Positions 35,169-42,822 of a DNA stretch of 64,000 nucleotides are shown piece after piece (the first letter of the stretch is position 1; every line of letters begins with the position of its first letter). This stretch comes from an uncultured Christensenella sp. Lineage in GTDB: Bacteria; Bacillota; Clostridia; Christensenellales; UBA1242. The DNA lies in the NCBI GenBank assembly GCA_910586385.1, contig CAJUGX010000001.1, positions 186,264 to 250,263 of the forward strand, given 5' to 3'. The notes under the pieces are model-generated. The model worked only from the letters and a program-made list of their open reading frames with translations. It did no database searches and was not told the origin of the DNA. The translations under genes and the position numbers were made by a program.

Positions 35169-35416
35169 TTGCCTAATTTGTCCTATTGTGATATAATGCC
35201 ATTGTGTTTCTTAGGAGGGCAATCGATTTAGTTTTTGCCTGTGAAGAAGGACAAATTTAATATAGTTTTGTATTGACCTCGTTAGCAAAGTTAATTGGAA
35301 CTTTGATATTTATATTTAGCAAAATAGTCGTATGATTGAAACTGTGTTTCATAGCTTCACATGCCTTTTTCATTGCTTAGATTCAAAACTATATTTTAAA
35401 AGGAGAATGCGATAAA
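35169..35416 (+). promoter_or_regulatory. promoter and long leader of the Spo0A-C gene
   Basis: TTGCCT (35169-35174), 17 nt and TATAAT (35192-35197) form the promoter. The leader is about 213 nt, the longest in the window apart from the aspS T-box. Possible stems are GGGCAA with TTTGCC (about 35216-35241), AAAGTT-AATTGG-AACTTT (about 35286-35304) and GAAAC-TGT-GTTTC (about 35338-35350). It matches no riboswitch class I recognise. AAAAGGAG lies about 11 bases before the ATG. Confidence 0.45.
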
Positions 35417-35809
35417 ATGAGTGAGTTTGATCTAAACAATGCAAGAAGAATCATCAAGTTGGCGTTTATCAAAATAGGAATCAGATGCGACCTCATTGGT
35501 TTTTCTTATCTTTGCTACGCAGTGGAACTGGTTATTCAAAATCCAAATCTTATTCACAATTTGTGCAAGGGATTGTATAATGAAGTTGGGAAAAGATTTA
35601 ACACTTGCAACGACAACTGTGTTGAAAGAAGTATCAGACATGCGATTGAAAACACATACATAAACAAAAGTTTTGTAGAACTTAATCGAATGTTTGGTAT
35701 TCAGCTTTATTCGTTTGAGGACAAGCCTACTGCAGGAGAACTTATCAGACTTGTTGCAGAATATTTTAACCTTGGACTCTATAAGCAAGACTTGTCTTGC
35801 GCAGTGTAA
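35417..35809 (+). CDS. stand-alone Spo0A C-terminal DNA-binding domain protein
   Basis: The 130 residues align by eye with the DNA-binding domain of Spo0A, the sporulation master regulator. Matching parts are FIKIGIRCDLIGFSYLCYAV, then KRFNTCNDNCVERSIRHAIE (equivalent to the Spo0A recognition-helix region VERAIRHAIE) and the end KPTAGELIRLVAEYF. The N-terminal receiver domain with its phosphorylated Asp is absent, since the ATG lies about 12 residues before the HTH domain. So it should bind 0A-like boxes without phosphorelay control, or dimerise some other way. A long leader precedes it and a terminator follows. Whether the genome also has full Spo0A cannot be seen here. Confidence 0.85.
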   Translation: MSEFDLNNARRIIKLAFIKIGIRCDLIGFSYLCYAVELVIQNPNLIHNLCKGLYNEVGKRFNTCNDNCVERSIRHAIENTYINKSFVELNRMFGIQLYSFEDKPTAGELIRLVAEYFNLGLYKQDLSCAV

Positions 35810-35841
35810 AAAGAAAGACAGTGGATGACTGTCCTTTTTGT
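35808..35841. terminator. bidirectional terminator between Spo0A-C gene and pnuC
   Basis: GACAGT (35817-35822) and ACTGTC (35828-35833) enclose GGATG. A-rich sequence on the left and CTTTTTGTTTTT on the right let it act on both convergent genes. Confidence 0.8.
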
Positions 35842-35843
35842 TT

Positions 35844-36686
35844 TTATAGAGGTTTTTTGATTGTCCGCAAAATGAGATTTGTTTTGTCGCTTTCCTCTCG
35901 CTTTTTTGCCCTTATATATTTTGTCCATTTTACATAGCCATAAGTGGTGTTTGTCAGATAACCAAACTTGAGCACCAGCAACACCCATTGCCCTGAAATG
36001 ATGTTGATTGCAATCTCGAGTGCACAACTTATGTACCAAGCAATCCACTGCTCGCGATATCTAAACAGAATAAAGAGCCCATTTGCAATCCCCACAGCAC
36101 TGCAACAAGCGTCGATATAACAGACAACTTTTTCGAGGATAGGATTGTTTGACAAAATCCCCTCTTCAACATCAATGAGTGTAAGCAAGAAGCCGACGGC
36201 CACTGTCCACACAATGATTCCAAGGATGACCAACACTTCTTGCCAGCCAGAGAGCTTTCGCACTTCTGTGAGAGATTCGTCTTTGTCGTCTTTATGTCGG
36301 TTCCAGACAACAAATGAGATGATGTCAATTGGAATCCAGAAGAAGATAGTTGTCGCCATTGTCGCAAATCTGTAAGCGCAGACAATGCAAATTGAAATCT
36401 CTGTCACTTCAACCAAAAGAGAAACAATGAAGTTCCATCTGCTTTGTTTTGAGATGAGAAGCTCACAAAGTATGTTTGAGAAGATGTCAACGAGATAAAG
36501 CACCATGATTATCTTGCCGTTCACCCCGCCAATGTCTTCTTCGGGAAACAAAAACGCAAAAACAAAAGCGAGGACGGTTATCCCTAAAAACCAACACTTT
36601 TCATAGGTAGAATAATAATTCCAAAGTTTCTTAAACACATTTTCTTTCTTTTGACAGGAAAGAGATGTTTTTTCATTATATTTCAT
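35844..36686 (-). CDS. pnuC: PnuC-family nicotinamide riboside transporter
   Basis: PnuC proteins let nicotinamide riboside enter the cell for NAD synthesis. The protein has 280 residues and about seven or eight membrane helices after a ~30-residue charged N-terminus. The family region is visible as YREQWIAWYISCALEIAINIISGQW (about 216-240 region), close to the W-x-x-W motif, and the ending LKFGYLTNTTYGYVKW is typical. AAAGGAAAG lies before the ATG. The promoter is divergent from the next gene. Family members can carry other vitamin precursors, so the substrate is inferred. Confidence 0.88.
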   Translation of the reverse strand: MKYNEKTSLSCQKKENVFKKLWNYYSTYEKCWFLGITVLAFVFAFLFPEEDIGGVNGKIIMVLYLVDIFSNILCELLISKQSRWNFIVSLLVEVTEISICIVCAYRFATMATTIFFWIPIDIISFVVWNRHKDDKDESLTEVRKLSGWQEVLVILGIIVWTVAVGFLLTLIDVEEGILSNNPILEKVVCYIDACCSAVGIANGLFILFRYREQWIAWYISCALEIAINIISGQWVLLVLKFGYLTNTTYGYVKWTKYIRAKKREESDKTNLILRTIKKPL

Positions 36687-36712
36687 AAAAAACTTTCCTT
36701 TTTTGCCTTAAA

Positions 36713-36742
36713 ATTATATCGGAGGAAAAGCGTCATTGTCAA
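36713..36742 (-). promoter_or_regulatory. pnuC promoter
   Basis: On the minus strand TTGACA (36742-36737), 18 nt, TATAAT (36718-36713). The divergent gene's likely promoter, TTGCTT-17 nt-TAGAAT on the plus strand (about 36754-36782), starts about 12 bases away. Confidence 0.7.
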
Positions 36743-36809
36743 ATGAATTTTTGAGTTGCTTTTTCATTGTCATGGTGATAGAATAAGAGAGTCAGAAAGG
36801 AAAGAAAAA

Positions 36810-38063
36810 ATGTATTACGGATATGAAATAAACGAAAAACTTGTAAACCTTGCGAAAGAAACAGAGGAAGAAATTTCTGGGATATTTTCCGAACTTGATG
36901 AGTTGTGCTTGAAAAACAGTGCAAAGGTTTTGAAAGCATTTCAAGATGTGAAAGTGTCTTATACAGACTTTGCTGAAGTGAATGGCTATGGGTTTTATGA
37001 TGCTGGAAGAGACAAGATTGAGGCGATTTTTGCAAAGGTGTTTAGAACAGAAGATGCCCTTGTAAGACCACAAATCATGTCTGGTACCCATGCGCTTGCA
37101 CTCACCTTTTCGGGGCTTTTGAAATATGGCGAGACCATGCTTTCAATCTCAGGCACACCATATGACTCACTTCAAACAATCATCGGGATTGCTGGCGACA
37201 GCAGAAACAGCCTCATTGCAAACGGTGTCAAATATGAAGAAATTGACCTTGTTGACAACGATTTTGACATCCCAAAGATTGTTGACAGAGTGAAAAAAGG
37301 AAATGTCAAACTCATTGAAATTCAGCGTTCAAGAGGTTATGCTCACAGAAAAAGTCTTTCAATTGAAAAAATCGAAAGAGTTTGCAAAGAAATCAGAAAA
37401 GTAAACAAGGATTGTATCATCATGGTTGACAACTGTTATGGCGATTTTGTGGAAGACAGAGAGCCAACAGAAGTTGGCGCAGACCTCATTGTTGGCTCGC
37501 TCATGAAAAATCTCGGTGGCGGTGTTGTCAGAAGTGGCGGATATATTGTTGGGAAAAAAGAATATATTTGGGACGTCGCTGAAAGATTTTCTGCTCCAGG
37601 CACAGGAAAGGATCTTGGCGCAAACTTCAACGAAAATATGTCTTATTTCCAAGGTATCTACCTTGCCCCAAGAGCAGTTTGCTCAAGCCTCAAGACAATG
37701 ATTTTTGCAAGCAGAATCATGGAAAAACTCGGTTTTGCTGTTGACCCATTATATAATGAAAAGAGGACAGACATTGTGCAAGCAATTGACCTCTTCAATC
37801 CAGATGCAATGGTCAAGTTTCATGTGGGGATTCAGAAAGGCTCTCCAATTGACAGTTACGTCACCCCAGTGCCAGCCCCAATGCCAGGATATCCACATGA
37901 CGAAGTTATGGCAGCAGGGACATTTGTCCAAGGCTCAACAATCGAACTTTCTTGTGATGGACCAATGGTCGAGCCTTACACCGCTTATATGCAAGGCAGT
38001 CTCACTTATGAGTATGGAAAACTTGGAATTTTGATTGGGCTGCAAGAAATGCTTTACAATTAG
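36810..38063 (+). CDS. YnbB-like PLP protein (methionine gamma-lyase/aluminium-resistance family)
   Basis: A fold-I PLP protein of 417 residues, starting MYYGYEINEKLVNLAKE with AAAGGAAAG upstream. Family segments include GYGFYDAGRDKIEAIFAKVF, RPQIMSGTHAL, and the PLP lysine region VGSLMKNLGGGVVRSGGYI. The C-terminal part has PVPAPMPGYPHDEVMAAGTFVQGSTIELSCDGP in pieces, which is nearly invariant in this family. Family members are annotated as aluminium-resistance protein or Cys/Met metabolism enzyme, and in B. subtilis ynbB sits by glnR. The true reaction is uncertain. It is monocistronic and divergent from pnuC. Confidence 0.88.
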   Translation: MYYGYEINEKLVNLAKETEEEISGIFSELDELCLKNSAKVLKAFQDVKVSYTDFAEVNGYGFYDAGRDKIEAIFAKVFRTEDALVRPQIMSGTHALALTFSGLLKYGETMLSISGTPYDSLQTIIGIAGDSRNSLIANGVKYEEIDLVDNDFDIPKIVDRVKKGNVKLIEIQRSRGYAHRKSLSIEKIERVCKEIRKVNKDCIIMVDNCYGDFVEDREPTEVGADLIVGSLMKNLGGGVVRSGGYIVGKKEYIWDVAERFSAPGTGKDLGANFNENMSYFQGIYLAPRAVCSSLKTMIFASRIMEKLGFAVDPLYNEKRTDIVQAIDLFNPDAMVKFHVGIQKGSPIDSYVTPVPAPMPGYPHDEVMAAGTFVQGSTIELSCDGPMVEPYTAYMQGSLTYEYGKLGILIGLQEMLYN

Positions 38064-38080
38064 ACACACAAAACAAAAAG

Positions 38081-38105
38081 AAAACACCCAAACGGGTGTT
38101 TTTCT
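38081..38105. terminator. bidirectional terminator
   Basis: AACACCC (38083-38089) and GGGTGTT (38094-38100) with AAAC loop, preceded by A-rich and followed by T-rich sequence. It serves both convergent genes. Confidence 0.85.
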
Positions 38106-38739
38106 ATTCATTTTCCTCATCTTCAAATTCACCAATTCCATACTCTTTTTGGATTTTTTTGCTGTATTGTCTTATGTGGACTTTGGCATTCATCAAACGA
38201 TAACTTTTGATTTCTTCTCGTCTCAAGTCGCTTCTGTCCCACAGAAAGACTTCCATTCCGTCCCACAAAAAGAGCCAACCAATCACCGCCATGATTGTGT
38301 CAAGATAAAAATTTGCAACCTTTGCGTAAAGGAAGGCCTCTGCAAGCAAGAGGAGAAGTCCAAGGACAGAGAAGGTGACCCCAGCCCAAGTTTTTCTTCG
38401 TACCTTTCGCTTCAACGTCACAATGTTTTCAGCATAGTGGCGTTTGACTGCGCGACGAATACGCTTTTTCTCTTCGTTTGTTGTTTTTTCTTCTGTGTAA
38501 ATGTCAAGAGAAATCTCTTCTTGAATTGGAATTTGTGCCTCATTCATGTCAATGTATTCTGTCACTCCACTGTCAAGAAGTTCGAATGATTTGTATGCGA
38601 AAGGCGAGAAAAGTTGATTGGCATCTTTTATTCCGACGTTTATCTTAACCCTGCCCTCCTTGTCTCGTTTATGTTCTAGAGCCTCTTTGTAGGCAGGTGT
38701 CTTTTTAAGTTTTTTAAGTGCTTTACTTTTTTCAAACAT
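38104..38739 (-). CDS. unknown two-helix membrane protein
   Basis: This 211-residue protein begins with a basic segment MFEKSKALKKLKKTP and a ~115-residue soluble domain with IDMNEAQIPIQEEISLDIYTEE, then two membrane helices (about 121-140 and 146-165) and a charged tail ending EFEDEENE. Both ends should be cytoplasmic. I recognise no family. AGGAG is about ten bases before the ATG, with TATAAT further up. It is a single gene beside the Y-family polymerase. Confidence 0.65.
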   Translation of the reverse strand: MFEKSKALKKLKKTPAYKEALEHKRDKEGRVKINVGIKDANQLFSPFAYKSFELLDSGVTEYIDMNEAQIPIQEEISLDIYTEEKTTNEEKKRIRRAVKRHYAENIVTLKRKVRRKTWAGVTFSVLGLLLLLAEAFLYAKVANFYLDTIMAVIGWLFLWDGMEVFLWDRSDLRREEIKSYRLMNAKVHIRQYSKKIQKEYGIGEFEDEENE

Positions 38740-38820
38740 AAAAATGTTTCTCCTATAAAAACAATTTTATTATAGCACACAAAATCGAGAAAACAAAATA
38801 AGTTGAAAGTTTCATATTTT

Positions 38821-38850
38821 TTGATATAACTACTTCAAATTTGTTATAAT
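38821..38850 (+). promoter_or_regulatory. promoter of the Y-family polymerase gene, leaderless geometry
   Basis: TTGATA (38821-38826), 18 nt, TATAAT (38845-38850). The ATG at 38858 starts seven bases after the -10 box; a second ATG at 38852 lies only one base after it and would be upstream of the transcription start. I found no GAAC-N4-GTTC SOS box nearby. Confidence 0.7.
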
Positions 38851-38857
38851 AATGTTG

Positions 38858-40114
38858 ATGAGTGAAAGAGTCTATCTGTGTATTGATTTGAAGAGTTTTT
38901 TCGCATCGGTGGAGTGTGTTGAGAGAGGACTTGATCCTTTCAAGACAAACCTTGTTGTCGCCGACCCAGAAAGAAGCAAAGGAACAGTTTGTCTTGCCAT
39001 CACCCCAGCCATGAAAGAACTCGGCATAAGAAACCGTTGCAGGATGTATGAAATCCCAGAGACGGTGAACTTTATTGTTGCAAAACCGAGGATGCGCCTT
39101 TATATGGAGTACTCCGCAAACATCTACGCAATCTATTTGAAATATGTCAGCAAGGACGATATCCACATCTATTCGATTGACGAGTGTTTTTTGGATGTAA
39201 CGCATTATCTTGCCCTTTACAAGATGACAGCGAAACAACTTGCGAAAAAGATTTTGGATGACGTTTTTGAAGAAACTGGAATTTGTGCGACCGTCGGCAT
39301 TGGTCCAAACTTGTTTTTGACAAAAGTTGCTTTGGATATAACAGCAAAGCATGTTGATGACCACATGGGTTATCTCGATGAAGAGTTGTTTAAGAAGACC
39401 ATTTGGTATCACAAGCCAATCACAGACATCTGGGGAATTGGAAGAGGGATATCCAAGCGCCTGCAAAAGTTTGGAATTGAAGATTTGTACGATGTGGCAC
39501 ATTGTGATGAAAAGTTGCTTTACAAAGAGTTTGGAGTCAATGCCGAACTTTTGATTGACCATGCCCATGGGAAAGAGCCTTGCACGATTGAAGATATACA
39601 TCACTACAAAGCGAAATCAAACTCACTTTCGACAGGACAGGTGTTGTTTGAAGATTACAACTTTGAAGACGCACTGCTCGTTGTGTTGGAGATGGTTGAC
39701 AATCTTGAATTGGAGCTTGTTGAAAAACACCTTGTCACAAACTCAATTTCACTTTCGATTGTTTATTCAAAAGATGTCATCAAGTCAACAGGTGGCTCTA
39801 TGAAGTTGCCAGAGTACACAAACTCAAGTAAAAAGCTGACGAAGTACTTTGAGGATTATTATCGCAAGACAACAAATCCAAATTATCCAATCAGAAAAAT
39901 GAATATTGGCTTCAACAATGTTGTGGATGAGCAGTATGAGACTTTTTCGCTTTTCACGGATGTTGAAGACGAGGAGAAGGAACACAATATGCAAAGAGCC
40001 GTGCTTGACATCAAAGACAAGTATGGCAAAAATGCCATCGTCAGAGGATCAAGCCTCAAAGAAAAGTCAACAGCAAGAAAGAGAAACAAACTTATTGGAG
40101 GTCACAATGGATAG
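38858..40114 (+). CDS. Y-family DNA polymerase (UvrX/YqjW group)
   Basis: A translesion DNA polymerase of 418 residues from ATG 38858. The active site is visible: CIDLKSFFASVECVERG (about 7-23) with the first acidic residue and steric gate Phe, and YSIDECFLDV (about 104-113) with the Asp-Glu pair. A helix-hairpin-helix segment WGIGRGISKRLQKFGI and a little-finger region follow. The family is close to the UvrX/YqjW subgroup, which is typically paired with YolD proteins. The stop codon overlaps the YolD start by eight bases. No ribosome binding site precedes the ATG, which stands seven bases after the -10 box. Confidence 0.9.
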   Translation: MSERVYLCIDLKSFFASVECVERGLDPFKTNLVVADPERSKGTVCLAITPAMKELGIRNRCRMYEIPETVNFIVAKPRMRLYMEYSANIYAIYLKYVSKDDIHIYSIDECFLDVTHYLALYKMTAKQLAKKILDDVFEETGICATVGIGPNLFLTKVALDITAKHVDDHMGYLDEELFKKTIWYHKPITDIWGIGRGISKRLQKFGIEDLYDVAHCDEKLLYKEFGVNAELLIDHAHGKEPCTIEDIHHYKAKSNSLSTGQVLFEDYNFEDALLVVLEMVDNLELELVEKHLVTNSISLSIVYSKDVIKSTGGSMKLPEYTNSSKKLTKYFEDYYRKTTNPNYPIRKMNIGFNNVVDEQYETFSLFTDVEDEEKEHNMQRAVLDIKDKYGKNAIVRGSSLKEKSTARKRNKLIGGHNG

Positions 40115-40436
40115 AGAGGAAAGAGCAAAGCAGTTTATGGCGTTCAGCCCTTTGCGTGGATATTATGACCTTATCGCCCAAAAGCAAAAAATCGTTGTCG
40201 AGAAGAAAGCTTTGACAACTGACAGTGCGGAAGAACTTTCTTTCAAATTCAATCAAATCAAAGTGGGCGAGATTGTCGAGGTGGTTTATTTCTGCATAGA
40301 TGAATATGTCAAATGCTCGGGCATGGTCTCAAAGATTGATTTGCCAAACCGAACACTCACCATTGTCAAAACAAAGATTTCTCTTGACAGCATTGTTGAG
40401 ATTTTTGGTGAAGGTATCAAAGAAATTGATGAGTAA
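40107..40436 (+). CDS. YolD-like protein
   Basis: The 109-residue product starts MDREERAKQFMAFSPLRGYYDLI, a hallmark of YolD-like proteins, which accompany Y-family polymerases in Bacillota and are thought to be functional partners. GGAGG lies five bases before the ATG at 40107, inside the end of the polymerase gene. The rest is a small beta-rich fold with GEIVEVVYFCIDEYVKCSGMV and KTKISLDSIVEI, predicted to be soluble. No clear terminator is seen before the aspS leader. Confidence 0.85.
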   Translation: MDREERAKQFMAFSPLRGYYDLIAQKQKIVVEKKALTTDSAEELSFKFNQIKVGEIVEVVYFCIDEYVKCSGMVSKIDLPNRTLTIVKTKISLDSIVEIFGEGIKEIDE

Positions 40437-40453
40437 AATTTTTTGAAAAAGTG

Positions 40454-40482
40454 TTGACAAAAGAGAAATTGAATGCTAGAAT
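40454..40482 (+). promoter_or_regulatory. promoter of the aspS-gatCAB T-box operon
   Basis: TTGACA (40454-40459), 17 nt, TAGAAT (40477-40482). The predicted start is near 40489. Confidence 0.75.
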
Positions 40483-40488
40483 GAGAAA

Positions 40489-40746
40489 AACGTTGATGAA
40501 GACAAGTAACATAAGTCACTGATTTTCAGAGAGTTGCAGTTGGTGAAAAGCAACATTCAAACTTGTGCGAATAACACTTCGGAGTTGCATCCTGAAACGA
40601 AAGGATTAGGGAGAGCCGGGAATGCCCGTTACAGCAGAAGTCTTTGATAGAAGACGTCAAAAGTGATTGCGAAAGCAATAATTTAGGTGGCACCGCGGAT
40701 ACAGTCATTCGTCCTAAAATTTTAGGAAGAGTGGCTGTTTTTTATT
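40489..40746 (+). promoter_or_regulatory. T-box riboswitch controlling aspS-gatCAB (probable tRNA-Asn specifier)
   Basis: The T-box AGGTGGCACCGCGG (40685-40698) is an exact consensus. The bulge UGGC pairs with a GCCA tRNA end, fitting the discriminator G of tRNA-Asn, tRNA-Asp or tRNA-Glu. The terminator pairs ACAGTCA (40701-40707) with TGGCTGT (40732-40738), with TCCTAAAATTTTAGGA at its top, before TTTTTT. In stem I, AGTA (near 40508) marks the 5' side of the specifier loop, and the 3' side reads GAATAACACTTC (40569-40580). By analogy with GAATTGGCA in the glyS leader, the specifier would be AAC (Asn, 40573-40575), with a GAA (Glu) codon just before it. The specifier assignment is inferred. 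Confidence 0.85.
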
Positions 40747-40758
40747 GAGGAGAAGAAA

Positions 40759-42519
40759 ATGGAAAAGACTTATAAGAGCGTTTACAGAACACACACCTGC
40801 GGGCAACTTAGAAAAGAGGATGAAGGAAAGTCTGTCACTTTGTCTGGTTGGGTAGACACAATCAGAGACCACGGCGGAATCACTTTTGTTGATCTTAGAG
40901 ACAGATATGGCAAAACACAAGTCGTGTATTATCAACTGCCTGACGTCAAGTTGACAAAGGAAAGTGTAATCACAATCAAAGGAAAAGTTAGGCTTAGAGA
41001 CGCTGAAACATACAACAGCAAAATTTCAACTGGTGAGATTGAAGTTGTGGTTGAAGAAACCAAAATGCTCAGCCAATGCAAGAGTGTTTTGCCTTTTGAA
41101 ATCGACCTTTCAACACAGACAAGTGAAGATGTCAGACTCAAGTATAGATACTTGGACCTTAGAAACAAGAAAATGAAAGACAACATTCTTTTCAGATCTG
41201 AAGTGATAAGAGAAGTGAGAAAACTTATGTATGAACTCGGTTTCGACGAGTTTCAAACCCCAATTCTCACCTGCTCTTCTCCAGAAGGAGCGAGAGATTA
41301 TCTTGTGCCAAGCAGGTTGCACCATGGACAATTCTATGCTCTCCCACAAGCACCCCAACAATTCAAGCAGCTTTTGATGGTGTCAGGGATGGATAGATAT
41401 TTTCAAATTGCACCATGTTTCCGCGATGAAGACGCGAGAGCAGATCGTTGCCCTGGAGAGTTTTATCAACTTGATATGGAAATGAGTTTTGCGTCGCAAG
41501 AAGATGTGTTTGTTGTGATGGAACAAGTACTTCCTGCAATTTTCGAAAAATATGGAAAATACAAAATTGCAAGTGTGCCTTTCCCAAGAATAAGCTATCG
41601 TGATGCGATGGACACATATGGCACTGACAAGCCAGACCTTAGAAACCCACTCAAAATCAAAGACATCACAGAAGTTTTCAGAGAGACAACTTTTGGCGCG
41701 TTTGCTGGCAAAACTGTCAAATGTATCACCGCGCCTGGGGCAAGCAAGCTTTCAAAGAAAACTTTTGAAGATTTGACAACTTTTGCAATTGAAAGCGGAG
41801 CAAAGGGATTGGCATGGGTGAAAGTCGAAGAAGATTTGTCGCTCACTGGACCAATTATCAAATTTATGACAGAGAGCGAAGTGAAAGAACTTTTGCAAAT
41901 GAGCGAAGGAAAACCTGGTGATTGTCTTTTCATCATCGCAGACAAGTGGAAACTTGCTTGCAAAATCATGGGACTTCTTCGCACGATGCTTTGCGAAAAA
42001 CTTGGACTTTTGGAAGAAGGGATTTACAAATTCTGCTGGATTGTTGATTTTCCAATGTACGAATACAACGAAGATGAAGATCGCATAGATTTTTGTCACA
42101 ACCCATTCACAATGCCTCAAGGTGGAATTGAAGCACTCAAGACACAAAAGCCGCTTGACATCTTGGCATATCAATATGATATTATTGTAAATGGAATTGA
42201 ACTTTCTTCTGGCGCAGTGAGAAACTATGATCCAGAGATCATGGTGAAGGCATTCGAGCTTGCCGGCTATGGTGAAGATGCAATCAAAGAGAAGTTTGGA
42301 GCTCTTTACACTGCATTCCAATATGGTGCTCCTCCTCACGCAGGAATTGCGCCTGGAATTGATAGAATGATTATGCTTCTTTTGGACGAGAAGAGTATAA
42401 GAGAAGTTGTTGCATTTCCAATGAACTCAAGAGCACAAGATGTGATGATGGGTGCTCCTGGTTTTGTGACAGAGGCGCAACTTAGAGATGTGCATATCAA
42501 GATAAGAACAAAAAGTTGA
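40759..42519 (+). CDS. aspS: aspartyl-tRNA synthetase
   Basis: A class II synthetase of 586 residues, the bacterial type with an N-terminal OB-fold anticodon-binding domain (SGWVDTIRDHGGITFVDLRDR, about 26-48), the catalytic core and a ~100-residue GAD insertion (about 290-410). Motif 2 is seen in FQIAPCFRDEDARADRCPGEFYQLD (in parts, about 215-240) and motif 3 in GAPPHAGIAPGIDRMIML (about 525-542). The operon also holds gatCAB, which turns Asp-tRNA-Asn into Asn-tRNA-Asn, so this AspRS is probably non-discriminating. GAGGAG precedes the ATG. Readthrough of the T-box terminator controls it. Confidence 0.96.
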   Translation: MEKTYKSVYRTHTCGQLRKEDEGKSVTLSGWVDTIRDHGGITFVDLRDRYGKTQVVYYQLPDVKLTKESVITIKGKVRLRDAETYNSKISTGEIEVVVEETKMLSQCKSVLPFEIDLSTQTSEDVRLKYRYLDLRNKKMKDNILFRSEVIREVRKLMYELGFDEFQTPILTCSSPEGARDYLVPSRLHHGQFYALPQAPQQFKQLLMVSGMDRYFQIAPCFRDEDARADRCPGEFYQLDMEMSFASQEDVFVVMEQVLPAIFEKYGKYKIASVPFPRISYRDAMDTYGTDKPDLRNPLKIKDITEVFRETTFGAFAGKTVKCITAPGASKLSKKTFEDLTTFAIESGAKGLAWVKVEEDLSLTGPIIKFMTESEVKELLQMSEGKPGDCLFIIADKWKLACKIMGLLRTMLCEKLGLLEEGIYKFCWIVDFPMYEYNEDEDRIDFCHNPFTMPQGGIEALKTQKPLDILAYQYDIIVNGIELSSGAVRNYDPEIMVKAFELAGYGEDAIKEKFGALYTAFQYGAPPHAGIAPGIDRMIMLLLDEKSIREVVAFPMNSRAQDVMMGAPGFVTEAQLRDVHIKIRTKS

Positions 42520-42530
42520 TGGAGGATTTC

Positions 42531-42821
42531 ATGGAGAAAATTACACTTGAAGAAGTGAAGAGGCTTGCAACTCTTTCTGCCCTCGAATTTGAGTCGAGCG
42601 AACTTGAAAGTTTTGCGACCGAGTTTGAGAGCATTTTGGAGATGGTGGATGAGATAAAGAGTTGTGATGTTGACTCAAAACAAACTTACAAAACTCACAA
42701 ATTTGAAGAACTCCGAGAAGACATCCCACAGGAGAGTTTTTCTCAAGAGAAGGCTCTTCAAAACAGTCCAAAAACAAGAAAAGGTGCATTTGCTGTTTCG
42801 CAGATGCTCGAGGAGGACTGA
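42531..42821 (+). CDS. gatC: Asp-tRNA(Asn)/Glu-tRNA(Gln) amidotransferase subunit C
   Basis: GatC stabilises the GatA-GatB complex. The start at ATG 42531 follows GGAGG by five bases, giving 96 residues as usual; an ATG four codons upstream lies before that site. Family features are ITLEEVKRLATLSALEF and the C-terminal REDIPQESFSQEKALQNSP. It lies 11 bases after aspS and one base before gatA. Confidence 0.93.
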   Translation: MEKITLEEVKRLATLSALEFESSELESFATEFESILEMVDEIKSCDVDSKQTYKTHKFEELREDIPQESFSQEKALQNSPKTRKGAFAVSQMLEED

Positions 42822-42822
42822 T

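Noticed and set aside
34991..35176. 61-codon frame between the amidase-like and Spo0A-C genes
   Set aside because: TTG start, no ribosome binding site, composition of random AT-rich DNA.
38753..39604. 283-codon minus-strand frame antisense to the Y-family polymerase
   Set aside because: Shadow of the polymerase gene; composition is unnatural and there is no start signal.
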